The translations under genes and the position numbers were made by a program. Positions 37,747 to 49,500 of a DNA stretch of 64,000 nt are shown here, in pieces. This DNA is from Stachybotrys elegans (Eukaryota; Ascomycota; Sordariomycetes; Hypocreales; Stachybotryaceae). The first letter of the stretch is position 1; each line of letters starts with the position of its first letter. Location of the stretch: positions 2,356,001-2,420,000 of the forward strand of contig JAGPNK010000005.1 in the NCBI GenBank assembly GCA_020746835.1, written 5' to 3'. The notes beneath the pieces are model-generated. The model was not told where the DNA came from, searched no databases, and saw nothing but the letters and a program-made list of their open reading frames with translations.

Positions 37747-39033
37747 GGCTGCCAGGCAGCTGTGACTTCTGTACAGCGGTTATACGGCCGAGGATGGACT
37801 AAAGCACCAGTACATTGGCTGCTGAGTCGAACAGAGTCGAGTTCAGCGAGAGTCTGGCAGCGGAGGGTGAATTAATGCAAACGAGCCAGAAGCTTCAGAA
37901 ACTCCAGATAGCCAGAGAAGAGAGGGGATGGGGTATCGAAGTTGAAAACGAAAAGTCGCAGAAGTCGAGAGAGTCGAGAGGAGGTGACAACGGACCCAGC
38001 AACCAGATCCACGATGGGATTATTAAAATGGCATGGGTCCTGCTTGTTCTTTTCACGCGATCGCGGTCGACACGTTCAAGGCGCGTTATCCAGGGACCAG
38101 GGGTCGCGCGACGAGGTCACTCACCTCGCAAAATTGGCTGTGAGGTACATTGTTTCAGCCACCCCATTAAACTTCTCAAGGGCCCTAGCCAGGTACCGCG
38201 TTGGAGGCTCAGCCACTTGTGGCTACAATCGCCAATGTGTCTCTCCATGTCAGTCTTAGAATTCTCTTCATAAGTACGTCATGCATGCAATTTCTGCTGG
38301 GCTATCATGTAGCTGAATTGTTAGCACAAAGTCTCAAGATTCATTACCACCATTTCTTAATTCGGTGATTTCTTTTACTTCTGCTAATACAGGTATTCAG
38401 TACCTACCTTGGTACCCAGTACTATTAAGGCTCCCAGCGCCTTAGTGCCTTAGTGCCTGCAGTAGAGATGTGGAGACGATGGTTTTGGCCATCGAAAGTT
38501 CTGATCTGTCACTTGTTAGCGGCTATCCCCCGTACTGACGCTATAATTTACTGTTTGAAGGGATCTATGATCTATTCTGTATCTTCATACACATCTGCCC
38601 TTGTCTTGTGCCTTGTTCCTGATGTATGTCTCTGTCTCTGTGTGCCTGCCGCCTCAAACTTCCCAACTCAAACCCCAGGCGACCTCGCTATACCTGACTC
38701 CTTCTGGGGAATTTGCTGAGGTGTAGGTAGCAGCAGGAAGCACTCAGGTGATTTGCTACCTACTTAAGTACTTGCCTACTAAGGTAGTAAGCCCATTGGA
38801 TGGTCCTACTCAACCAAGCCACATCGCTACTACCCAAGTTCCTATCCGTACTCCGTACCTTGGCTAAAATTCATCATCTCCTCCCAGAGTCGCAAGCGCT
38901 TCTACATCACATCACGAACCGTTTTCAGGTCTTGGCTAGCATTATTGGCATTTTTCCCTGTTTCTTTTCCTCGATTCCCTTTTTATTTCAAGTCCAACTC
39001 GCTGAGCAGTACGTCCGGATTCCAGACGTCATC
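37747..39033. promoter_or_regulatory. Divergent promoter region between RIF1 and RIC8
   Basis: A 1.29-kb gap between opposite start codons. It contains ACGCGATCGCG near 38057, a doubled CTTAGTGC near 38440-38456, and TACCTACC/GGTAGGTA words at 38400-38425 and 38719-38790. No gene is supported. Confidence 0.4.
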
Positions 39034-40655
39034 ATGGCAAGTCAGGGGGTTGTCATGACCAAGGATCCTGGTTCGTTGCTTCATCAACCCCGACGATATT
39101 TCTACTAAGCGGCCTACCAGTCAAACTCAAGGCCGTGTCCGATTTGGTCAGCAAATTGGTAGAAGATGTCAAGACAGCCACTCTCCTCCCTGAAGGTCTG
39201 TCTCGTCCCATCTGACGTGACTGAGAAATCATCGCTAATGCCCTATGCAGAGAGGACGGCCGCGCTTGACGAGCTCAAGATTCATGGAAGAGATCCCCTA
39301 AACGCCGATCCCCTCTTCACGAAAGAGGTGATCCGACTCTCTTTACCCCCATCCAGCGCTATGATACTAACACAACCAAGAGCATTCATATGCTGCTCAA
39401 GCACGGTTTCCACAGTCCCGCGCCCGACACAGCCCGTGCGGCCCTCCGCGTCCTTGCCAATGCAATGCTTCTCAAACCACACACTCGCAACATGTTTGTG
39501 GACCAGGGCTTCGCGCCGATAGCCTGCAAGGAACTCAAGGGCAAGTCATGGGAGGACGAGTTTCTCATGGGCCGCCTCATCTTCCTCTGTACCTATGGTA
39601 CCGCCATCGACCTTGAAGAATTAATCGACAAACACCATCTCGCGGACAATGTTGTCGATCGACTTGGCCAGCATGCCAAGCTCATGACCAACAAGGGGAA
39701 ATCCCCCAGCGATGCCATGGAAGAGATGGCTTTGACCGAGACATTGAAACTGTTGTTCAATGTTACCCATCACTGCCCCGAGCGGATCGGCGCTTTCAAC
39801 CCTGCAATCCCACACATCATCAATCTCCTATGGAAGACGGATATCGCAGCTGATCAACCGCTGGGACAGCCGCACGGAAGTCTTGTCAATGCCCTCCTGA
39901 ATCTCGACCTGTCACCCAGCAAGTACAAGAGCACCCTCTTTCCTAAGCCCATCAACATTAAAGTGGTCGGTCGCCTCATCGACATCCTCCACGCGTCCCT
40001 CGCGGCATATGGCGAAAATGAAGTCGAGTCCATTATAACACCCTTGGTCAGTCTCATCAGACAGGTGTATGAGTATGCGCCTGAGGACGTCAAGCTGCAC
40101 ATGCGTGCACGTGTGCTGCCATCAGAGCAAGATCGCAAGGATGTGCTGGGTCGCGGGACTTCCCCTAGTGCAGTGCTTCTCAAGTATTCTACACATGCTG
40201 CAGCGCCTGCCCTTCAAGACATGGTTTCTCATCTCCTCTTTGACATGTCGAATAGGGACGCTTCGAAGTTTGTTGAGAATGTCGGCTACGGTTTCGCTTC
40301 GGGTTTCTTGTTCCAGCAAAACATATCCGTTCCGGAATCAGCGATGGAGGCATTCAGCACAGGGTCCAACCCAGCAGAACAAAAACCAGTTAATCCTATA
40401 ACAGGACAATTCCTTGATGAGGAGAAGTATCCAGATGTTCCGGAGTGGACCGAGGAAGAGAAGGAGCGAGAAGCTGAAAAGCTATTCGTTCTTTTCGAAC
40501 GGTAAGACCAGTTGCAGTTTTGTCATCCAAGACTAACATATATTTGCAGACTTAAGAAGAACGGTGTCATTCAAGTCGAAAATCCAATTGCGCAAGCTGT
40601 CCGGGAGGGCAGATATCGCGAGGCAAAAGAAGACGAGGTCGAGGAAGTCGACTAG
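39034..40655 (+). CDS. RIC8: RIC8, guanine nucleotide exchange factor and chaperone for G-alpha
   Basis: Five exons: 39034-39070, 39121-39195, 39251-39327, 39381-40501 and 40550-40655, giving 471 aa. The protein is an armadillo-type solenoid of the RIC8/synembryn family; recognisable segments are FLMGRLIFLCTYGTAID, TLKLLFNVTHHCPER and LLKYSTHAAAPALQDMVSHL, with an acidic tail after NPITGQ (FLDEEKYPDVPEWTEEEK). In Neurospora RIC8 activates GNA-1 and GNA-3 and is needed for polar growth and conidiation. The first intron is 50 nt with a perfect CTACTAAGC branch-like site; the acceptor at 39120 is needed for the frame. The exon 4 donor CG|GTAAGA and a TTTGCAG acceptor give RLKKNGVIQ. All phases close. 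Confidence 0.92.
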
Positions 40656-41192
40656 AGTTGGTTCCAAATGCATTGGTGGCAAAATCCAAGGGAGGCTGGT
40701 GCTTCCTCTGTGCAGCATATTGTTTCGCATGAGATGGAATCAGGGAATTTTCTGAGAAGCGGTTTGTGTTGGACTCCAAGGCATGTCTGCATCATCGGAT
40801 CGGGTCATGGTCGAGAGGTAGAGGTATAATTATAGGTGTTCGTACCATTCATAGGGAAACCAGTAAATAGAAAGACCATCGATATCTTAAGTCAGTATAC
40901 CGGGTGGTACATATCCTGTTATAAGAATCCAGCTCGCAGCCGCCAACGGGTGCCCAAGTCTGCACATCTCACCTTAATCAACTTTTCCTCATCTGCGTTT
41001 TTTGCCCCCTCTTCGTTGGGCATGCCAGTCGTTCTTTCTCCTTCTTCTTCTCCGCCCAACACTCGTTATTTAGCCTCTACTCAACCTTGATCCCGATACC
41101 GAAGCGAACCAGTCACGAAGCAGACACTTGCAGGCAGCTCTTACAGTGGATGTATCCGCGTATTCATGAGAAACGCTCTACTCCCGTCCAAC
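40656..41192. other. RIC8 3' end and chromodomain gene promoter
   Basis: No gene is supported. CT-rich DNA around 41030-41060 looks like a 5' leader. Confidence 0.4.
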
Positions 41193-42011
41193 ATGCCGCC
41201 ACGCCACGACTCTCCCGACGACTCAGGCTCTTCGAAGCGTGGCGAGTCACCTGGAGTCTCGAGCTCAGAAGTTCCTGGGAATGAGCCGATGTTAGTACCC
41301 CCTACTTCAAAAAGTCAGGCTTGGTCTTTATATATTTATCACAGTAACAGAGAGGCTGGGTGTCAGGCCGAAGGCGATGCGCAAGACTCTCCCATCAAAC
41401 CTGTTTCGCAGCCTTGCAGTGATGCAGGTGGCAAAGAGGTGACTCATGTTAAACTGCCTCTCCCAGAGGAGAACTGTCGCAGTGAAGACAGTTCTGGCTC
41501 CGACTCTTCGGCATCATCACCACTACACCCCATTTCACGACCCAAGGTCCGCTTCGAGGAGCCATCCGTCGCACAGGAGTCTTCTACTGCTACGAGCAAC
41601 TCGGAAACAATCGCTTCAACAGCCATGAAGAGACGGGCGGCTCGACAGGCACAAACAGGGAGGAGCTTGAAGTCGTGCAATATCACAACAACGCACCGAT
41701 CTTCTCCAAGGCTTAAGAATATGGAATCGAAGAACATCTCGAATGGCAAGGTCTCGGGTTCCTATCCCGCCGCCAAGTACAAGGTGGCCAAGAAGAAACG
41801 GGGGCGCCCCTCCCAGTCACAGGCCCAGTCGTCGACCAAGGAGTGGGAGGTGGAAAAGATCATGGACTCGCGTATCGACGACTCGACTTATGAGCATTAC
41901 TATCTCGTCAAGTGGAAAGGGTTCTCTGCGAAGGAGAATACGTGGGAACCCAAGAGGAATCTCGACAAGTGTCGTGTATTGATTGAGCGCTATGAAAAGA
42001 CTGCTCGGTAG
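41193..42011 (+). CDS. Chromodomain protein
   Basis: As read without splicing it is 272 aa. The N-terminal 200 residues are Ser-rich, charged and disordered, with a basic AKKKRGRP segment (AT-hook-like core) before the domain. A chromodomain occupies about 216-268, opening WEVEKIMDSRI. The likely methyl-lysine cage is the Trp of EWEVE, the Trp of VKWKGF and its Phe; the first position is Trp where HP1 has Tyr. No chromoshadow domain follows. It should be nuclear and bind methylated histone H3; CDP-2-like heterochromatin adaptors are one possibility, not shown. The start at 41193 (CAACATGCC) has a better context than the in-frame ATG at 41166. A possible intron, 41291-41344 or 41291-41350, keeps the frame either way. 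Confidence 0.82.
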   Translation: MPPRHDSPDDSGSSKRGESPGVSSSEVPGNEPMLVPPTSKSQAWSLYIYHSNREAGCQAEGDAQDSPIKPVSQPCSDAGGKEVTHVKLPLPEENCRSEDSSGSDSSASSPLHPISRPKVRFEEPSVAQESSTATSNSETIASTAMKRRAARQAQTGRSLKSCNITTTHRSSPRLKNMESKNISNGKVSGSYPAAKYKVAKKKRGRPSQSQAQSSTKEWEVEKIMDSRIDDSTYEHYYLVKWKGFSAKENTWEPKRNLDKCRVLIERYEKTAR

Positions 42012-42532
42012 GCTGAGTGAGTGGGTGGGTGGGTGCAGTTGAAAGGCCCAAGAATCCATCACACGCCTTCACGGACAGTCTCGTGTTCCTTGCGGTGCTC
42101 AACGCAATCTTAGCTATGCAATCAAAGTTCCGGGGTGAAGATGCTGCTCCGACGGGTTGAAGGGATACGCATGGTCCAGCTCAACACCATCCAGTTAGGA
42201 GATAATCAAGGTAGTGCAGCTTCGACACTGCCGGGGCTCAGAATAGGGCGTTCAACAACACCTTGATGACCCAAATGAAACAGAGTCGTGTGACAAGCAT
42301 TGCATCAATGGAGACAGGGGCAACTTCGCACCCCGATACCCAAGTGGTTGCTCGAACCCATGCGTTGACCAGTTCAAAGCAGCGGCTTTATGGAAGCAGT
42401 GCGGATCTTACCTCGGCATTCATGAGACAATCAGATAGCCGGTAACACGCTCTTTTGCAAAGCTTAGTTACGAGGTGAGATGCTTCGGTCAATGGCACAG
42501 ACTGAATATTGGTCAAGTTCTCATGAGTTTAT
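42012..42532. other. Convergent 3' region
   Basis: Holds the 3' ends of the chromodomain gene and NOG2. No gene is seen. Confidence 0.45.
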
Positions 42533-44840
42533 TCATCTCTTGCGCCGCTTAGCAGCGCGTGTTGAAGGATCATCTATGGGAGACGGGTTTCCTGCTTCCA
42601 CCCCGTTCGAGGATTGCTCTGGGCTAGCGTCCGCATCATCATCACTGTCCTGCTCATCACTGTCGTCACCAACAGTTGGGCCGTACGAGGCGGCTTTCGA
42701 CGCCACATCATCAGTGTCACTTCCGAAACCCTCAAACTCCTCCGAGTCCTCTGAGTCAGAGGCAAGGGCAGCCTTCTGATTGGCCATCTCAGCTTCAAGC
42801 TGCAGTTGGGCCTCGGCAGAATCCTGCGACTCGTCGGCACTGACTTCAAGAGTTCTCTTTTTCGGCATCTCTCCCAATCTTCCATTGCGCCCACGGACAT
42901 CACCATCCTCATTACCGTCTGTGCTTACAGGGGGCGGGGTAAACCAGGGTATCTTGCCCCTCATAAAGTCATTAAGTACCATCTTTGCCACACCATCGAG
43001 GTCAGCCTCGCCTCCGCGCAGAAGACGGCCTCCCTTGCGTGCGAGGAGCTCCAGAAACTGGGTTGAGTCCTCCCAATCTCTCAGCTCGTACGTCTTCTCC
43101 ATGTGGTGTCGCTTCACTCTGGAAAGTAATGCTGGAATGTACTGCTCGGGATGTTCGACCTTTTCCACTCGAACGACACCACGGAGGACAAGATCCGTGG
43201 GGGTATCTGTGCTGGAGGGAGGGACTACACCAGGGCAATCGATGAGGTAGATGCGCTGGAGCACATGATTAGTCAAGGGGAAGCAGAACCAGGAATCACG
43301 AATAACATACCTTCATTAAAGTAACATATTGCCAAACCTTGGTTTCTCCTGGAATAGGAGCCACCGTGCACACCTTTTTCTTGAGGAGTGTGTTGATGAT
43401 GGATGATTTACCGGTGTTGGGGCCTCCAATGAGGCCTACCGAGATCTGTTTCCTATCCGAATGGAGGCTAGAAAACTGTCTCAATAATTGAATGAGAGAG
43501 CCTTTGCCGAAGGAGTTCGTTATGCTTGCATGAAACGCAAGCGTGGGGTATTCTTTTGATAGGTGACGGACCCAAGCAGCCTGTCGAGTCAATGTCAGAC
43601 AAGAGTTCTCTGAGAAATATAGCAAGAGGCAGAAAAAAATTGAGGTTTGCGTGAATGTATGTATCATCACTAAGAAGTCCAAAATCAATGCCCAATATGG
43701 GCATAGTTGGGTTCAACTCTATCGATACAATGCCTGACTCGTGTTGGTCACCAGAACGGTGTCAACTACCACCGGCAAAACGCCAAGTGGTTGAGAATGG
43801 CGTTTAATCTCCCAACGTTGTAACAGATTGCCCTCTTGGTGAAGTATGGAGGGAATCCTGACAGGAAACATTGGGGTGGTAGAGATGGGAAAGAAAGAAT
43901 AAGAAACATGTTGTACTTACCGCAACGCTGGTAGGGACGAGATCGCATTTGTTGAGAACAAAGATCAGATGCTTGTGAGGAGCTTCCTCCTTCAAGTATT
44001 TCTCGACGCTTCGACAACGCGTTCCAACAGGGTCTCGAGCATCTAGGACATGTATTACGACGTCCGAACAGTCGATGACCTTGTAGAGCTCATTCCAGAT
44101 GCGCTTGCTCTGGCCCTTGTCGAAGACGGGTTCGATGGCCATAGTGAGCTGCTTCTCAGTCTCGTCATCGCCATCAACGTCACCCGAGGTTCCACTAAGC
44201 AGCTTTGCTTGCTCAAGTCGATCTCGGTACGAGTCCATGCTGCGCTCCGTGTCATCGGCAAGATCTGCAAGGCTACTGAAGCCAAGTTTGACCCTCTTGC
44301 GCTGCGCCTTGGGACCAAAGACCTCGGCGAAGGGTGCCGTCTCAACTGCCATCTTTGCCTGGTGTTGCTTCAACCCGTTCTTGGTTTCCGGAGCATCTCG
44401 AATCAGGCTCATTGGGAGCTTGTTCGACTTGAGAAGAACCTGGTAGGGATCCTTCTCCTTCTCCGCCATGGCTTCTCGAAAGGCCTTCAACGTGTCTTGG
44501 GAAACGACCCGAGTGTTGGTGAACCATTTCCGATTCGGCTCAATTCGAGCGTTCGGGATCTCTTGGGACTGGAAGGAGGCCGCCTTTACTATATTGCCGT
44601 CTGCGTCGCGTTGAGCCCGGCCCTCCTTATACATATTCAACCTCTTGATCTTCTTGGCATCTCTTTGACATGGTTAGTTGCCAATTGCCATTGAGGTGAG
44701 TGAGGGCCACCATACCATCGGCTGGGAGAAGGTCTTACTTACCTGTAGAAGTTCTCGCCCTTTACTCGCACATTGCCCAGACCATCGCCAGTCTTACCCT
44801 GGCGCGTACGCCGGGTGGCTTCTTTCTTCCCTGTACCCAT
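42533..44840 (-). CDS. NOG2: NOG2, nucleolar GTPase for 60S ribosome assembly
   Basis: Exons 44743-44840, 43921-44662, 43311-43580 and 42533-43255 give 610 aa. The N-terminal NGP1NT domain ([19 protein letters not shown] and the [15 protein letters not shown] region) is followed by a circularly permuted GTPase: G4 NKCD at 270-273, then G1 GGPNTGKSS at 332-340, then G3 DCPG at 376-379. The C-terminus is acidic with a basic end, AAKRRKR. Nog2 binds pre-60S particles at the 25S rRNA and blocks early binding of the export factor Nmd3. Length and motif order match the family. Splice joins give [20 protein letters not shown] and [16 protein letters not shown]. The start [16 protein letters not shown] is standard. 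Confidence 0.95.
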
Positions 44841-45269
44841 GGTCAATCTTCGCTCGAAAACGAGTTCGGAAGACGGGTCTAGAGAGGTATGAAGACGATC
44901 AGGAAACTTTTTTTTCCTGCTTCTCTTTTTCTACGCTGATTTTTTAGAGTGGGGGGGCGGGCGGATACTGCGCTATAGCCACTTATGGTTAGTCTGTGTA
45001 CTTCTTTGCAGCGATAAGCTACTCATGTCAATGCGCGACTTAACACCAAGCACCTTGAACCTTAAGGCAGTTTAGTAGTACACTGCAGATAAGAAAATGC
45101 AGCAGGTGCCTTACATAAGAGTTTTGTCGGCGTCAGATAATCCGGCGCAGGAGAAGTCCAATTGCTAAGTAGGGTTTTTTTTCTTCGACAGATGAGCATC
45201 AAGGGTTGTAGGGTACGCCATTTGGCTCTACAGCAACCAAATTATTTCCTGTATATTTCTATCTCAGCA
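44841..45269. promoter_or_regulatory. Divergent promoter between NOG2 and the mitochondrial protein gene
   Basis: A 429-bp gap between opposite starts for two translation-related genes. No specific site can be named and no gene is seen. Confidence 0.4.
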
Positions 45270-46190
45270 ATGATGGCTTTCCAAGGCGTCGGAGCCTGCC
45301 ATCGGGTTGCAGGGAGAACTGTTCTGCTCCGACAACCGCGTTCCTTCTCAACCAGCTCCGCGCTGCTGTCCTCAAACTACGTTCCTCCTGAGTCTCCTTC
45401 TTACATTCGACTACCCCCTACTCCCCAATCTGAGGACCCAAGTCGTCCTCGCGTTCGTGGAAGTCTTCCGATCCCTCGCAACATCTTCTCGGGACGTCAT
45501 GGCCAACGAAAACTCGACCCGGGCTACGTAGAGAAAACGGCGCCGGTAGGGAAGAAGCCCGAAGGGGCTGTGAGCGATGTTCAGCAATGGAAGGCCGCCA
45601 TGGCGAACACGAGACGAAGCAACCTACAACGTGGTCTACGAGCGCTTGGCGACCGACGCAAATGGAACGATGCACAGCGGGAGGCGAGACTCGACCGCAA
45701 ACTCCAGGAACACCGCGAGGCTGTCAACGCCCCAGAGCGCAAAGATGACCGTGTCACCCGAGGAACTGTTCTCGATGCTGTTCTGGATACCAAAGTCTAC
45801 CCAGACCCAGACCGCTTCAAGCGTGCACAGCGAAGCAGGGCCAATGTCATCAGTCGGGAGAATGCCAAGCGTGAAGCCCGCCGGGACGCACTGGTGGAGC
45901 TCTACATGAACGCGTCCAAATTCATCGTTACCGAAAAGGACCTTCAGACTGAGATCGACAAGGTCTTCTCTGAGGATTACTTCAAGAAGCTGGGTCAATC
46001 TGCAGCTCGCTACGGATCGATGCAAAGCACGTGGGAAGTGTATGGCAAGCCACTCTCCATATCACAGATGCTTGCTCGCACCACTGGATCAGCCAAGCCC
46101 ATGTCTGCGACTGGCGAGACTGAGTTTGACCGCTCAGTCAAGCGACAGAAGACTGTCTCCGAGGAGCTCACTGGTGGAAGGATGCCATAG
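45270..46190 (+). CDS. Mitochondrial protein, possibly small ribosomal subunit mS26
   Basis: Intronless, 306 aa. The N-terminus (MMAFQGVGACHRVAGRTVLL, then [15 protein letters not shown]) is a typical mitochondrial presequence rich in Arg and Ser without acids. The rest is highly charged and helical. The segment RRDALVELYMNASKFIVTEKDL (quoted here in part as ELYMNASKFIVTEKDL) resembles the mS26/Pet123 pattern of a long basic helix ending in NFITxExxL, which is the main basis for the tentative name. A role in the mitochondrial ribosome or its expression is inference. Two ATGs lie together at 45270 and 45273; an ATG at 45192 is also in frame but would put 26 mixed residues before the presequence. 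Confidence 0.6.
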   Translation: MMAFQGVGACHRVAGRTVLLRQPRSFSTSSALLSSNYVPPESPSYIRLPPTPQSEDPSRPRVRGSLPIPRNIFSGRHGQRKLDPGYVEKTAPVGKKPEGAVSDVQQWKAAMANTRRSNLQRGLRALGDRRKWNDAQREARLDRKLQEHREAVNAPERKDDRVTRGTVLDAVLDTKVYPDPDRFKRAQRSRANVISRENAKREARRDALVELYMNASKFIVTEKDLQTEIDKVFSEDYFKKLGQSAARYGSMQSTWEVYGKPLSISQMLARTTGSAKPMSATGETEFDRSVKRQKTVSEELTGGRMP

Positions 46191-46594
46191 GCGGGCTGGC
46201 TCGTTGCCGGGCCTAAGGCATATGCGTGTAAAATATCCTTTATCTAGTCTGTATTATATCTCAGCCCCCAATCTGAGCCTGGGGATGACATTATTGGCCA
46301 ACATTACCACCTACGCAACCATAAATCGATAATTGGAAGACCGAGGACTTAGTATCCCTTACTCCTCCAACCAGACTTGCATTTCTAAGTTTCACAGGCG
46401 AGTACGAGTACGGTAGCATTGTTCGTGTATGCATATTATATCAAGAAATCATAAGCGCCCATCCGGTTCGTTGGAATATATCTGACATGGTTCTGCGACA
46501 AGCGCCCGCCGTGTATGCAAAGATGCCCCGAGAAAACTCTCCTACCAGCCATCATCGTCCTCCAAAAGCGTACAAGTCAAACACTATATGTAGT
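46191..46594. other. Convergent 3' region
   Basis: Holds the 3' ends of the mitochondrial protein gene and the ADP1-like gene; AT-rich. No gene is seen. Confidence 0.45.
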
Positions 46595-49500
46595 CTATCG
46601 TCGCTCAACAAGCAGAATATGCATCGCCACATATGCCAAGATCACAAAAGCACCAGCGAAAATACCCAGGTTCCTGATATCAGACCACAAGGCAGTATTG
46701 TCAAACCCAAAGGAGCTGAGAATGGCAGCGCCAGGCACTGTGATGTCAAGTCCATACTTCTTGTCGACCAGGGTAAGCTGAAGTGCCTCATTGACAATCA
46801 GGGACTCGAAGCCATAATGGAAAATGGAGAGGTTTTGCAACCAGAGAGCACCCTGGGGCGTTGCTTTATGATTGAGGAGGAACCCAGCAAAAAGCAGGCT
46901 GAAGAGCATCACCAAGCTTCCAATCAAGTTCGCAACGCTCCCGTCTTTGCATACAATGCCAATGAAGAGGCAGATGGCTGCGGCCGCAAGGTTGAATAAC
47001 ACCAGGACCAACATGAACTTGAAGAAGTGGTCAGCGTCAGGGACCAGACCCGTCATCGGGTAGATAATGGAGCCCATAAGGATTGGCGGGATGATCCTCA
47101 GGGGGATGATGTCGAAAAGGACCTTGGCGGCAAAATAAGTCGCTGGTGCGTAGTATCCATTTGCGCGTTCGCGAACGAAGATCATCCTTTCCGTAGCAAA
47201 TACATTCAGGCTCGTAAGAGTACTGAAGCCGAACAGTGCGAGTAGGAAGAAGAAGAGTCCAAGGCGGTTCTGAAAGCCAGGTATGTCGTCGGTGAGGCCA
47301 TAAAAGAGATAGCCCGCGAAAACTGCAAGGATGATGGCTATGGCATAATGCATCAGCATCAACAATGGGTTTCGGTAGAGGTTCTTCCACGTCCGCTGCG
47401 ACAGGATGATGAACTGGCGAAGGTACCCAACCCTGGCATAGCCTTTACCAACAGCACTGACATATGGCGAGGCGCCATCAGCTCCGTTTCCATTCCCACC
47501 TGAGCCATTGGCGTTCTGTGCCGCAGTAACAGCCTGCTGGATCTGTTCGTGGGTCGAAGAAGCAATGTCGGAGCGCGTAAAGGCGAGCGTCATCGTATCT
47601 AGGTCGGTTCCATTTGCCGCGGAGGGTGGTAGGTCATGAGGATCTTCTGCCAGCTGGGAGAAGTGTGAGCTGTTAGGATTGACCTGGAGTCGATATGAAC
47701 CCACATCCTCGCCCCCAGCATCTGAGGTTGCGGTCGTATCCGTGGTCTGCTTTCTGCGAGTAAAAAGCTCTCGTTCTTGCTGTGTTCGGACAGAGTCCCT
47801 GCGCCAATTCTTTGGGCGCAGTGATGACGAGGAGGAAGGCTCGATACCGCTGTCATCTCCTGTACTGGTCCCAGAGATGCTTGCGACAGACTTGACCGCC
47901 CTTGTGCTGCTTGGCCCTACACTTGCGGCATCAGTTGTCATCGTACCGTCGTCCATCGGCTGCGTGTTTCCAGCATGCATGGTCAAGTCGACAAGGTAAT
48001 CTGCAATATTGAAGCCGGCCGGGCACTCATAGCCAATAGAGTCGAAGTATGACTGGCAATGGGCAAAGGGGCCTGAGTACACTGTCTTGCCTTGGGCCAA
48101 CAGGATGAGTCGATCGAAAAGAGCGACGATGTTGGACCGAGGTTGGTGAATTGTGAAGATAACTGTTCGCTTGTAAAACTTGGCCAGCGTGACCAGGCAC
48201 TCAATGACGTTGTAGGCATTGTAGGCATCCAAGCCACTTGTCGGTTCATCCAGGAAGAGTATGGACGGGCTGGTAACCAGCTCGCACGCGATACTGACAC
48301 GACGCTTCTCGCCACCAGATATGCCACGACCTTTGCCTTCCTCGGAACCGATAAGCGAGTCGCGGATATGATAGATTCCCAGTTCTTTTTCCACCTCATA
48401 AACCCGCTGTTCCTTTGCTGAGCGGCCCATGTCTCGGGGGAGTCGAAGCAGAGCACTGTTGAGGATAGTTTCATGGACCGTCAACGTAGGCAACATGGTG
48501 TCTTCTTGGTCGACAAAGCCAACAACTCTCTTGTACTCTCCATCTGTGACCTTTTCGCCGTTGACATAGAAATCTCCGCTGACCTGACCGCGCTTGTTCT
48601 TCCGGGCCAGGATATCGAGAAAGGATGTTTTACCAGCGCCAGATGCTCCCATGATGGCAGTCACCTCGCCTGGGTAGCAGATTCCCTGGATTCCTTGAAG
48701 GATCTGACGACCATTGATGGCGTATGAGACATTTTCGAAGTACAGGGATGCTGGCTTATGATCGACCATAAGCTTTGTGTTCTCGTCATCGGAGTCATCC
48801 AGTCGAATCGCGCCATATTGAAACCTGCGGCGAGAGAGGTACCACGTAAGAATAATGATGGCCACAACGAAGAGCGCACATCCAGCAATGACTCCAGCGA
48901 TAAGAGGCGTGTTGATACTCTTGACGGGGCGTTTGAAACCTGGGACCTCCGTCTCGTACAAACACTCGCCAGCTTGGCAGTCAAGCAGAATACTGGAGTC
49001 TCCAATCAGGGAAACGATGAGGTCGTCCATCTCAGGCTCATGAAAAGCACACTCGTGAGCACCACCGCCTTTCTGTGCGCATTCGAATCGGCCAGGGCCT
49101 CTGATAGACTCGTCCAAGAATTCGGAAAGGTCGACGGATCCATCTTTGCCGCAAAGCATTCGGTCGGGGATACAGCTGCACGAGATGCGGTCGCATTTGT
49201 ATGCTGTAGTGTTCTTGGTGTCGCTGAATTCGGCACCAGACTGGCAATCGCTGAGGTGGCAGTAAAACGACTCGATTTGGTCGACCCAAACTGAAGAGTC
49301 CAGTTAGCAACCTCCCTTGGCCACGACGAGCGGTGGATGAGGAACGTACACTGAAAGTCACAGGTGGCATCTTCTTCTTTGCAGGTAAAGGTTACCTCGG
49401 GCTTCTGCTTGCCCAAAAGAGCGGTGATCTTCTTGTTGGTAACGTCGCAAATCTGATGGTTGTACTTGACCACCTCGCCGTTCTGGTAGCAGACGCCTCC

